Of a DNA stretch of 64,000 bases, positions 42,547 through 56,000 are shown one piece after another. Source of the DNA: Symsagittifera roscoffensis (lineage: Eukaryota > Xenacoelomorpha > Acoela > Convolutidae). The translations under genes were made by a program, and so were the position numbers. Each line of letters starts with the position of its first letter. Position 1 is the stretch's first letter. Under the pieces are notes generated by a model, which saw only the letters and a program-made list of their open reading frames with translations, made no database searches and had not been told where the DNA came from. The stretch lies in contig NC_087068.1 of NCBI RefSeq assembly GCF_963678635.1, forward strand, positions 41,565,649-41,629,648, read 5' to 3'.

Positions 42547-43282
42547 TACAGTGCTGATTTAAATTATCCGGACGAAACAAACAAAACTTGAATTTTCAAA
42601 CGCGTTTTTCTCAAATTGGGTTAAGATTACACAAAAAGTGAAGAGGACAAAAATTGCTTAGAATTTCACCAGAATTATTATGGTGCCATTTTTTCTCCGA
42701 AATTCTCAACAAAAATTCTACCCCAAAAATGGGTCATTTTGGCTTTTTTCAATTAATCAAGAATTACGCTGAAACTACTTTGTTAATTGATATGAAAATT
42801 ATATCACAGGAAGCCTCTTACGCAGCTCAACAAAGTTTAAGAAGGGTTAAATTTCCAAAAATTTGCGCAAATTGTTTAAAATTTATTTTTAAACAGAGAT
42901 TCTGGGTTTTATATAGTAAAAATCACATTTATTGACTATCAAGTGAAAATTTTTTCATTTATACTGGTTTTTGGAGATTTAACCCTTCTTAAACTTTATT
43001 GAGCTGCGTAAGAGGCTTCCTGTGATATAATTTTTATATCAATTAACAAAGTAGTTTCAGCGTAATTCTTGATTAATTGAAAAAAGCCAAAATGACCCAT
43101 TTTTGGGGTAGAATTTTTGTTGAGAATTTCGGAGAAAAAATGGCACCATAATAATTCTGGTGAAATTCTAAGCAACTTTTGTCCTCTTCACTTTTTGTCT
43201 AATCTTAACCCAATTTGAGAAAAACGCGTTTGAAAATTCAAGTTTTATTCGTTTTGTCCGGATAATTTAAATCAGCACTGTA
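42547..43282. mobile_element. Tc1/mariner-like fold-back MITE with long inverted arms
   Basis: The element runs 42549-43280 and is flanked by TA on both sides. Its ends are CAGTGCTGATTTAAATTATC and the reverse complement. The arms are about 320 bp and nearly perfect, around a spacer of about 90 bp. CAGTG ends and TA duplication are typical of Tc1/mariner. No transposase is present. A one-arm relative lies at 59150-59410. Confidence 0.88.
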
Positions 43283-43398
43283 TACTCCTCTGCTTTAATG
43301 CCTTCGTCTTTTTTCGGTACAATAAAAGTGTTCTTCTGGATTGTATGTTTTGTGTTTATTTTTCCAACTATGAAAGGTTATGCTTTATTCAGAGTGAA

Positions 43399-46300
43399 AT
43401 GAACGAGGAAGATGTGCATGATCTTGGTGATGATTCACATTTGACTCCCGGAGTTGTGTATCTGAGCTCAATTCCTATATATTATCGCTTGAATAAAATC
43501 CGAGAGTCGTTCGGACAGTTCGGAAAACTGGGAAGACTCTATTTGTCTCCCGGACCTTCTATCGACGGGAAAAGGTGCAAAATTTTCACAGAAGTAAGTT
43601 TTTACTCTTGAAAGTGTTTGGTGCCCGCAGTTAAAACGGCAGCTGTCTAGAGGACAGTTCCAATGTGGGTGTTTAAGGCGACAAATAGAATCAAGATACT
43701 CGATTTTTTTCTTGAATAAATGCTTGCTTGCTTATTTGGGTGTATTTTACTTATTCCGCCCATATTGCATACATACCCACCTACATATATTCATAAATCT
43801 CAATTTTTGAGAGCAGAAATTAAAATGTTCCAATCTGGTACAAATTATTATAGGCGTTAAAAGAGGCGTAAAAAGGGCGTTTAAAGTTTTTGCAACTTTT
43901 TTGAACACAGGGCTGGGTTGAGTTTCGCGATAAGAAGAACGCTAAAAGAGCGGCCTTGGTTCTTGACAACACGCCAGTAGGAGGGAAGAAACGATCTCAG
44001 TCCAGTGGACAATTATGGAATCTCAAATATCTAAGGTTGGTTCTAAAAAAGCTTCAAGGTTTTCTCAATAGACCTTCAACGATAGCACTTAATGATAGTA
44101 GTCAAACACAGCCAGACATTTTTGTTCAGTCGTCCAATTTTTGAGTTAGCGTTACGAATTCAGTAAAAGATTGTTTTAGAGATTTGTTTTAGAGTTTCAA
44201 TTAGTGGGGAAACGTGTAAATTGCTTACGCTCATTTTTTGTTTTAAGAAGTTCATGTATGAAGTTTTTTTTCTAAGCGCAACTGAATTTCGCTCGCCGTG
44301 ATAAAAATTAAAATAGTGCAAAGATATTGCTAGGCTTTGATTTTTGCTTTAAAAAAACATTGGTTGAAAGTTTTTGTTTTGAAAGCTTTTGCTGGGGCAA
44401 TCTTTGCTTCAAGGAAGACTTTTAACCAATTTTTGGGGTCTATTTTGGTTCCAAAATGCTAAAATTTGTTCCGTGCAATACCCCAATACTTTCTCCTTTT
44501 TTCAATTAAACGATAAAAAAAAAGAAAAACGATTTCAAGTAATGTGAAATCGGAACATAAATTTTAAGGTTAAAAGCTTGTCTAACAGAATCCTTTGGTC
44601 ATTTGACAGCTTAATTTAAAGTAGATTTTATTTCCACAGCTCATGCTTGGTCGAATGTTAGTATATATGCCAGGGGCAACAAGTTCCCTGGTATGAAACC
44701 GACCCAGGCCTGTTTTTTTTGTTTCTAAGGGCAACTGAATTTCGCACGCCATGATGAAAGTTAAAATAGCGCAAAGATGTTGCTAGGCTCTGATTTTTGC
44801 TTTAAAAAAGATTGGTTGAAAATTTTTGTCTTGAAAGTTTTTGCTGTGGCTATCTATGCTTCAACGAAGACTTTTTACCAAATTTTGGGATATATTTTTG
44901 TTTCGAAGTGCAAAAATTGTTCCGAGCAACACCCTAATACTTTTTTCTCGTTTTCTCTTCATATCTTTTTAAGGTTAAAAGCTTGTCTAACAGAATCCTT
45001 TGGTCATTTGACAGCTTAATATAAAGTAGATTTTATTTCCACAGCTGCATGCTTGGTCGAATGTTAGTATATATGCCTGGGGCAACAAGTTCCGTGGTTT
45101 GAAACCGACCCAGACCTGTTTTTTTTGTTACTAAGGGCAACTGAATTTCGCACGCCATGATGAAACTTAAAATAGTGCAAAGATGTTGCGAGGCTTTGAT
45201 TTTTGCTTTAAAAAGCATTGGTTAAAAATTTTTGTTTTAAAGGTTTTTGCTGGGGCAATGTTCGCTTCAAGGAGGACTGACCAGTTTTTGGGATCTAACT
45301 CTAAGTGCTAAAAGAGGTTTCTTACAACACCCTATTATTTTTTACTGTTTTTTTAAATGAAAAGGTGAAAAGCTTGCTGTATAAATTTTGAATATTTCGG
45401 TCCTTTTTCGCCGGCAATTAACAGTTGTAATAGTGAAAAGCTTATCCAACAGAATCACATAGTCATTTGATAGCTTAGTTTAAAGTAAATTTAAGTTCCA
45501 CATCTGCTTACACGGTGGAAAAGTATTGTATATGCCTGGGGCGACAAAGTTTCCCTGTTTGAAACCGACCAAGACATGTACCTTTTGCCGCTCCTGGCCT
45601 GTTTCTTTTTGAAAACTGATTTTTTTTGCTTGAAAGAAATTGCTAGCCTGCTTTTCTTGACGCTGATATATCGCAGCTTGGACTTTTTTTAACATTAATT
45701 TGCGCTATCACTGAAAGTCAGCTGAGGTACCGCTCGATATTTTTTCTGAATGATTTTTAACGCTGCGATAGTACTTATTGATTGGTGTTCCTCGAAGATT
45801 TGACAGAACTCGAGACAAATGCTTGTTTTTTTGTAGATATTGTTTCAAATGAAAGTTTCACTTATTATTCCCGTTTTCTCTAAGAAAAAATGCAAACCAT
45901 TAACATTCTTGAAATTTTTTTTTTTATCTTGATATGTTTTTATCGTCGATAGTTGTAATTTTCCCAGTCAACTTTTTTCGGTTTCCTTGACCTTTATTAC
46001 CCTTGCGATAAGCAAGGCTATTGTAACCATGTACAAGACTTTTTGCCCCTGTGCTTAACTTTGTTAACAGTGGCAAAAGTCCTGGATTCGATCTGACAGG
46101 ACTTTTTTTCAAAACACGAAATATTACGTTTAAAAAACTTTTGTTGGCTGATTTTTCGTCTGCTTTTGGCGACTTAGTTGTCACATCGTAGAATTTCTTT
46201 CCCTTTCGCAATTAGGATTGTAGTTGTATCAAGTGTTCGTATTTTTTTCTGCTGTTTGTAATTTTACTAACCTTGACTTCGTATATTTTTTAAATGATTT

Positions 46301-49300
46301 TTTTCAGTCGTTTTGAGGGAAAAGAAAAATTTATGCTCGATTCTGGATAAACTTCTGTTCATCTCCGCTCACAAATAAAAATAATAGTTCAATTTTTTCT
46401 TGAACTTTTTTTTTTAACTTTCAAGTTTTTTTCTTTCAGCTTTTTACGTTTCGTCCTATGTTATATCGGCCTAATTTCTTCATATTGCGTCTTTCGATGA
46501 GTGAAAAAAGTTTGTGCGCGCGTGTCTGTATATTATATCGGTGTAGTGGGTTCATGATTTTTCAGTTGACAAATAAATAATATATTTTTTTCGTGTTTCT
46601 GAGAAGGCAGAGTGGGCTTATAAGTTGCCTAAATGTCTCGATTACTGCATTGTCTCGATTACTGCATACGAAGAGAAGCGCGAAACTCAACAGCGCTGGA
46701 GAGAGTGAAAAAGTCGAGACAAAAAGGAAGAATAGGGACTGGCAGTGATTGTAGCCTAGGCTTCACTGTCGGGCAGATACCCTCCTATGAAACCGGTTGG
46801 GGCGTAGCCGACCGCAATCGGTTTAGTCAGGCGATAAAAAAAGATGAGAGACCGAACTGACCTGGTGAGTGAGCTTGAGGATCGACGTTGAAGTGAACTC
46901 GGACTGCTGCGTGGTGTGCTTGACGAAGCTGATGAGAAGTAACTGGTGTCGGCTGTCAAGGCTGGATGCACTGGCCCGCACCGACCTAGGGGAAAACACA
47001 CTGGAGTTGAATGTTTGAAGTCGAAGAACCTTCACCTCGGTAGCAACCGGGGACGAGAGAAAAGAACAGAGGAAACGTGAGCGGATCACTAGACAGAACG
47101 GTCGCAAGGGAAGCGCAACGCCAAGTGGACCAAGAGATCAGCGATTCTGGGGAATTATGAAAACACCATTGTTTTGACCTGGAACTTGCAACGGGCAAGA
47201 GTGAGTTTCCCGCAGAAAAACAGATTTACAGAAATTCTTCGGTCCATCTCAAGAAGCCTGTCAGAAATTGTTTTGCTGTCAGAATTAAAGCCTGAGGAAT
47301 TGGGATTGATGTGGATAAAAACCAAAGACCTCTAGGGGGTGTGCGTGTTCACGGAAAGCAAAGCGGCATCCTCCTGATAGACGGTTGGGCAAACGACTGG
47401 AGGGATCTAGGAAATGTAAGAAACTGCAGAAGCCAACCGCTATGAAAGACGGACCCCGCTAAGTTTGGAGAATACCGGGAGGAAATGTGGGATCTGATCA
47501 AAACCAGGAAAGTGATTGTATCTATAGTCGCAGGAGACTTTAACTCGTCTTTAGGAAATACCGACAACCGAACAGTAGATCATTTAATGGGGCCTTTCGG
47601 TAAAAGAATAACAATTGCTGCCACGTCAATAATGTGTTGTTTATTGACTCAGCGATGAAAAGACCCGGAGCGTTCTGTTTGACATAACGAAGGCTTATGG
47701 AGTTAACAGTGTACTAATATGGGGAGTACTGCAGAACCTAAAATGGCGGAATCAATACTAAATGTACTAAATGGCTTGCACGAACAAGCCCATTATCGGG
47801 TGAAATGACGTTAGGGCACGAGTGAACCCTGAACTCCACAACGAGGAATGAGAAAACAATGCACCACGTCACCGGTATTCAACATATACCACTCAAAATA
47901 CGAAAAGAGCAGCTGAAGAGAGAAAACTTTTAGCAGCCAAGAAAAATCATAAATATGGCCTGCTTTAGCTATATAAAAAAGTCAACTGACTCCTCACAAC
48001 CGATATAAACAAGGGATTTAGGAGCAGCACGAGAGAAATTTTCAGGATCAATGAATCGCTCTTTACCGGTGACTCAACCCTTATCGGATGGTCCGATGAA
48101 CTTGAACCGGGCGAAGAGGCTAGGAAAAAAGCCATGTACGAGTTTGAAGAATAATGCCACGGCAGTAAGGAAGAGGAAAGTGCTGCTTTTGGAACGAAGA
48201 TAAGAATGCTAAGTACTCTCACAGAAAAAGCAGAAGAGCGAAGCGCGGGGGTAAAAGCGGGCTTCCAAGCCTGGTAAAAGGTGGAGACATGACCACATGA
48301 AATCTACTCTATCCAACCGCACAAAAAATCTTATCGTCCAGGGAGTCATAGAGGCCTCGATACTATTCTACTCAAATGTGAGATCGTGGTCAGCAACTGG
48401 CACCGAAAAGCTTCAAAGTGTAGCAGAAAGGTGCTACCGCTTCATGTGGAACAACGGGAAGGCAGGCGCGCTGCTCAAAATGCAGGACATAGCTGTGAAC
48501 AGCTTTCAAGTTCGGAAGGTGCTAGGCATATAAATTTTTCGAACAAAAGTCGAAATAAGAGCCATCCAAATACTCGCGCACATCCTGCGTATGCCAGATC
48601 ACCGTAATGTCAAGGTAATTGTGCTGGGTATCTGGGTTGAAGTCCAGACGAAATGGGGAAATCTGAGAAATGACTAAATTAACTCTTGAAAGAGGCTGCT
48701 CTATGAAGCCGGAGAAGATTGGACTAACGCAGGTAACACCGCGTACGACAGGAAAAAATGGAAAGCATTCGTGCGACAATGGTACAAAAATCAGCTTGAT
48801 TTGGAATAAACGATAGTGGTTCATGGTTGGAAACAGGAGGTGCTAAGTCGGCGGCAAAAATGCAAAACGACGGTCTGACATGCAGAGTAGATGGTCGTGG
48901 CCGAGTATGCAATAGCAAATCGGGTTGGGAAGCACGCTAAAAACGCGGTCACCCCCATGCGGGGAAGATATTCGTATGCCCAGGTATGTCAAGATTTTCC
49001 AGAAAAATGCAAGACTTGTAGAAATCGAAACTCGGACCTCAAAAGCATCACCGCCGAATTACAAGACCTGTAGAAATTAAAACTAGGGCGACAACAGCAT
49101 CACCACAAACCGCTTCAGGGGCGAAAGTCAGTTGCCCGCGGTGCGGAGTACAGAGAACGACGAACAACGTAGCCAGGCATATGACTAGGAAAAGATGTCA
49201 AACTCTAATGGCCAAACCAACGGCCCTAGGGCGTAATTGGGAACAAGACAAGACAGACAATCCTTTTTTCGGGTTAAATGGTTTCTGCTGAGGTATTTTT

Positions 49301-52300
49301 TGGTTTTGCTACCGCAAAGATTCTATTTGTTGCAAAAATTCTATTTGTTGCATTGCTTTACAGGATTTGAAACGTTTAGTGCATATCCGCTTAAGCAAAG
49401 TGAATTCAATGCTGCCTGTATTTAATAAATCTTTAAAAGAACTGTTTTCTGTTCCATTCCAGGAGGCGACAATAATTGTATAAAAGCGTATGAAAGTCGC
49501 GTTTTTTTATTTGCAATTGGAATAAAAAATATAACCTATTGGTTCATTTTTCTCGAATTGGGTTAGTTTTCATCAAAAAAGAGTCCATTAAAAGAGATTA
49601 GTGGAAATCAAAGCGCTCTAAGGTGATATAATTTTTCTCTGACGCTCGAATGTTTCAAAATAAATAATTTGTTGTTATTCTCGATTCACTCTGATGGCTA
49701 TTTTTCGATCGTGTATGCGGGCAACTTTGCATCTGTACAAATAAGCAATTGAATATATCTTAGTGTTGCATTGCAATTTTCTTAAAAACTAGGCGTTATC
49801 AGCGTTATAACTGCAGATGTTGCGTCTGGTGTTTCGTTGATGCTGTGTTTTGTTGATGATTAACTAAAATGTGAAATAATGATATACTAAAAACATAGAA
49901 GTCTGATGAAAGTTCCGCCATCTCTTTCGGAATATTTGAAGTGGTTTTTTTTTCAAATAACAATAGCTTCCCTACTTATTTAGCATCCGTGTTTGCGGTG
50001 TATTTTCTTTCATATTTCCTGTTGTTTTCTGAATAATTTTGGTTATAAAATTGGAATCCGAAGCTTTACTTGATCGACAAGTACTAAGACCTAACCATTA
50101 TTTCTTGCTAAATAAATTAAAATGATGTCTTTTTTCGGGTTCATTTTTATTGTTTTTCGGCGTTTTCTAACTGACAAGGAAGTTAATCTAATCGGAATGC
50201 GAAGTTATGTAATCGGAGTGCGTCTAAAAAGGTTTGATTGATAATTCTGCGGTTTATATCAGACGGAAGTTATGCGATGGGACGTAATTTTTTATTTTTA
50301 GAAATTATGTTTGATTATCTCTTAAGCGAACTTGACAATCATTTGCAACCATTTTTCCCGCTCCAATAAAAAATTGAAAAGCCGAATTTATCAATGCTTT
50401 TTCAACAACTCTTTGAATTTGTTTTGCCTATGGTTAGTTTCCAATTTTTCAAAATTGTGGATATTTTGATTCATATTTTTGCTCATGAAAATAAAGTTAA
50501 AAATGTTGTTTGAAAACTCGGTCAAATTTCAACAGTGAAGTAGTTCTCTGGATGTTTTTACACTTGCGAGAGCAAGTTTATTTTAATCGGGTAATACAAT
50601 TTTCCCGTAAAGAACTTTGTTCTTACACCTAATCTCCTGAGGCATGCCGTTGGACTCGGAACAGACCTGTTGATAGACATATTTTGATCTTGTTTGCTTG
50701 TTAAATTCCCGTTTTATTACACTAGAGAGCTTGAGAGCGTTGTGTGTTTGTACGAAGCATCTAATTTTTCCAACCTAACTCGCAAATAAAAGAGTTCATT
50801 AAAAGTGTTTACTTATTTTGATGGCATTTAGCTATGATCACGATTTGTAGCATCAGAATTTTCATAGCATCTGTTTTCTGCTTTATTTGTTGCTATTGTT
50901 TTTAGTTTAGTAAGCGTCGATGGCTGAGTGGTCAGTGCGTGAGACTCATAATCTCTAGGTTGCAGATTGAATCCGAGACTTAGCAGCATTTTTACTAATT
51001 CGAGGCTTATTTCTACTTTTTCTTTTATAAAGAGATGGTGTTTTGTCCTGTTCTGGCTAGTGTTTGCGAAGAGCAGTTTCGCCTCTGTGTTACAATTGTA
51101 ACAGCAAGTGTCTTGTAATCAGGAACTAAACTTTTTCCCGTTAACTACTTTTCTTACACATGAAATTGATGTTGCTATTACCGATTCTTCGTTCGTGTGG
51201 TAGTTGGAATAAAATCCAAAATGCCACAGCAGTTTATTGTTCCGACTTTCGATACGAAAGTAACGGAATATTTGTGCTGGGTATTTGTGCTGGGTTTTTT
51301 AACGGGTGGGTTTTTTTTTCTTCAGACAAATTTCGACTTCTTAACTAGCCATTTTTGACGAAATTTTTTTATATCATTCGGAAGGTATTGTTGTCCTGAG
51401 CTTAAATTTGAAAAGATATTTTACCTGTGATCATTTTTCGTAAAGTTACGGTGGTTTAAAGATTGCCATTTTGGCCAATTTAGGACAATTAACGCGCGAC
51501 ATTTATTTCGCGCTATTAACGCGTAAGCGGAGAGTTAATCCGTCTTAGAAATCGTTCCAAATTGGTTAAAAGATGCTTATTTACCATAATTGATTTGTTA
51601 CAAGGAGCAAAATCTATCCTTTTGAACTTAATATGGCGTGTGGGGGGATGATTTTCAAAAAATAAATAAATTTTAGGAAAAAAAAATTCATTTTGTTTTA
51701 ATTCATTTAATTTTTTAATGTTATTACTGCTTAATCCGTCTTAGAAATCGTTCCAAATTGGTTGAAAGAAGCTTATTTGCCATAATTGATTTGTAAAAGG
51801 AGCGAAACCTATCCTTTTGTACTTAATATGGCGTGTGGGGGGATAATTTTCATTAAAAAATTCAAGTTTTAGAGGAAAAAAATTCATTTTGTTGTAACTC
51901 ATTTAATTTTTTGTTATTACTGCTCCATAAACATTAAAAGGCGGTCGGAACATTCAGGGCTTCGCCCTGATACGAGCAGTCTTGTTCATTGATTATTTTC
52001 ATATTTCTGTTGCAATCGAAAGTGAACTAGAGCAAGCAAATGTAAAATGAGCAACGAAAAGTAAGTGTCACTTAAGTTCGTTCTCTCAGACGTTCGAATA
52101 TGATTACCACTCTATGACGATTTAACTAAACAGTTTATGATATACAAGTCAAAGCTGTTAAATATGCTACTAAATATGCCAGAATGGATAAATAGTTGGG
52201 GGCATTAAAGTGACTGTCGGGAAAATTCATATTTGTTTAGTTTGGATCATTTCATTTGGCCTTGGCCTGTCTCACTTTTTATTTGAATGTTTCGATTAAT

Positions 52301-53024
52301 TTAATGTCATTTTATCGGCAATATCGGTGACCCTGAGCTCCTTAATTGGTTAAAAAAAACAACAGCTTGTTAGGTTAATTGGATTTTTTCACATGATATT
52401 TACGTTCTGAAATGAGTGAATAATGATTTGTGCCCTCAAAATTTGAGTTTTGGGTTCATTAATTTCGTTCAAATTCGTTGACCGAAAAGGATGTAGTTTT
52501 TCAGCATATTTATTGGACAACGTTTAAAATTTCTGAAATGATACTGAACTTAAGATACCGAAATGGCGTTGAAGGGGGCTATTTTCATGGAGGGACCAAA
52601 CGATTTCAACCAAGCATAATTATTAGGCGTTGCTATCCGCTAACGTCGCACAAAATCGCATTCATTTTTTTTTAGCAGAAAAAGAATTTTCGCAGTACAG
52701 CCAAGTTTCGTTCAGATTTTGAATCATATTTTTTTGATTCTGATTCTACTCACTTCTGATTGGCTAAAAAAATATTGCATCCTTGGATCTCCATCAAAAA
52801 GGACGCAGGGTTGAAAAAGAAGTGGAGTTGAAATTGTAACCCGAAGTTTCGAACATAGTTCTCTATCATCCGGTCTCTATCATAAAGGGCGAGGCTATAT
52901 ATTTCGGCGAAAACTATATTAGGCGAAAATAAAACTGCATATTTTAGACGGAAATAATTATTCGTTGAAACAAATCGTTCCGGTATAATTTGATTTGGAT
53001 GCATTATAAATCAACAAAAAAATT

Positions 53025-53075
<51 letters not shown>

Positions 53076-56000
53076 GAAAATTGGAAAATTCCAAACATTA
53101 AACAATAGATATAGCGTGAATTGAATAATTTATAGACATATGAAAAAGTTCGGTGAATTAGGACAATACTTGACCAATAAGTTATTAATAATTTTTATTA
53201 CCTCAGACTCATAAGAAATACGGAGTTTTTCTAGCTGTGCATTAAGCGTTCGCTAAACTCGTTTCTGGGGGTCGGGCGATCGCTTTTCTTTTTTTAAGTA
53301 CAACGTAAATTTTTTCCTGTTATCATCGGAAATTTTTTACAAGCCATAGTAAGGCTTGTTTCGACCAATATCACGGGTCCAGAAAGCATGCCAGCTTTCA
53401 CAAAGGTTAGTGGGTACGCAAATTACCCTGACAATAGTTGACGTTCCTTATGCAAAAACCGACTTGTTTTATCCAAAAAAAATTTTGCATAATCCAAAAA
53501 ATTGTTGCTCTTGGGTGTGATACAGAAATTTGGTGATAAAATCCGCACCTTAGCCCAGGTGATAAAAACGGCAAACTTTTTTTGGCGAATTGCTGGATTT
53601 TAGGGCTCATATTATAGGATACAGCAAATCCTGTTATTTGACTTTTTCGAAAGACAGCTTGATTGATCAAAATTTTATCCTAGATTAGTTGTATGGGTAG
53701 TGAGATTTTCAAAGCGGCTATCAGGCCTAATATCAGTTTATAATCTGGAAAGAAAACGTTTTGGGACTGAATGTTAAGCCTTACCTTTTTGAAAACTGAA
53801 CACTGATGACTTCAAATAATTGGGTATATTGAGTTTCGGTTTTTTTTCGGGCAGAAGTTCCCACTGCAACATAATATAAAGTTGCATGTATTTGAATGAT
53901 GATGTTTTGGGAGTCCCATCGGCGAGAAAACTTAGATTAGATTGCAATAAAACAACGTACGCCTTAAAATGAACCGAAAACCAGCATATTTTTGTCGTGG
54001 TGTAAAAAAAAATGGGTAACCATCGATAGTTTTCCCCAAATTCCTGTTATGATATCATCAAAAAGAGTTTTTAGCTGTGATAGTAGCATAAGTTTCGAGA
54101 CTTGAGCAGTCCTCGAGTTCTACGAAAACTGGGAAGCAAAATCACAAGAACCCGAAAACTTTGCTTAAATGCCATAATCGGAGTGTATTTAAGGGTTAGG
54201 TCAATTTCAATAGTTTTGTTTGTGTATTTAAAATCGGGATCACTCGGTGTTTTTGGTAAGGAATCTTTTAGTCTGCTTTTTAAATTAATTTTCTATCTAC
54301 ATCCATTCTAAAGAATTAAATTGTTTCCGCCGCTATGTTTTGATGGTTCAATTCTTTACATGATGCAGCTGTTAAAACAAGCATAGCTTGTGTTATAGTA
54401 TGAATTTTCTTTTTTTCCAACCTAAATCGCAAATATTGTTGCGACAAAATATGTGCATTTTGAAAGTGTTCATTTTGATCCAGCTATTAAGTACAGCCAA
54501 TGCTAAGGATATTAACACAGACTATTATATTACAGATAGCAATTTAGCTTCAAGGCAGCATAGATCTGTAGAGTAGAGGTAGGGAAGGAGACCAGCAGCA
54601 AAATAAGAGGGTTTGAACCTCAGCAGGGTCGGATGTTTTAAATGAAATTTTTCGTATTCTAGTTTAAATGCGTCCGCTCTATAAATTGAGGCAAGTTAGT
54701 TGGTAAATTTCTTTTCAAATCGTTTGGTACTGCTAATGCGTCATAATTGGCTTGCGTCACTTAGCAATTATGTAGACTCATAATTGGCGTGCGTCATTTA
54801 AGATATTTTGTAGACTCAAAGTTTTACTCAGTTTTTCCCAGTAGCGTTGTCAGTCATATTTTTGCTTGTGTATGCGAACTGCAACTTCGCCTCTGTGTTA
54901 AATAGCCGGACAGACTAATGACTAATGTTGCTACTGGATTTCTGCTAAATTGGATACTTTCTCGTTTGGAAGTATTGCCTTCTTTTAACAATTTTGTTTT
55001 CGCTAAATAAAATTTCCATCTAACAAAGGCACCCCTTCATAGGGGACGCCGCTGTTGTTGAAATTGCAACCAAAAATTCAAAATTGCAAAAAGAATCTAA
55101 AAAACAGCGAAACGATTACACTTTTTCAGAGACGTCTATCTTTTGAATAAACTCAAGCCCACAAGGTGCTAGGGGTTTTAGCGAACCGTTTTTTTTAGCA
55201 GACAATTTTTTTTTGCAGACTCAGAACAATTATTAAGTCAGAAGGCTAACTTCAAACGAGGCATTGGCGATTAGCGACCGCTTGCCCCGCTGCGCTTCAA
55301 TTCAACAAGAGTGTTATTGAGCGCGTAAGTCTTTGTTTTGCCGTTAATTTGGACTGTGTTTTTGAAGTTGATAGTTTTATTGACAAATCGTGAGATGATT
55401 GTCTTAATTGGGGAAGCGTGACCCCAGACTGAGCGTTTTTTTAGTCTGTCAATCAATCATGCATCACTTCATTACGCTAGTCTGCTAAAAGACTCAATTT
55501 TACTTTTTATGCTTGAAGATTGGTCTGCTAAATTCTGGGTCCCCAGCCCACAACTTCCAAAGAATTTTGATTCAAGATCGATCTGCCATGCAAATTCACA
55601 GAGCTAATTCACATATGCCGCCGAAAAATAGGTGTACGCGAAATTTCAAAGGACTATTTCGTCTTAGTTCTAGCTAAAGGACTATTTCGTCTTAGTTCTA
55701 GCTTGAAGATCAATGATTTCAGAAATTCAAGACGTTGTCCAATAACTTTGTTAAAAACTATATCCTTTTCAGTCCTAGGAAAATAAAATCCTGGGAAAAT
55801 AAAGTAGCTTTGCGAATTTGCTAGAAAAAAAATGTTGTATCCCTTTTTCAACATTTGTTTTCGAATTTTAAAAAAGATAATTGATTTCAGAAATTTCAGA
55901 CGTCCAAAAATTTAACTGAAAACTGATCCTTTTCGGTCCTAGGAAAATGGCATTTAAAAGCGTGTCGAGTAGCTTCGAGAATTGTTGCAAAAAATGTTGC

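Noticed and set aside
50914-50986. A functional tRNA gene with CAT anticodon.
   Set aside because: The acceptor stem does not pair properly, the T-arm is degenerate, and similar sequences occur inside two other copies of a longer repeat.
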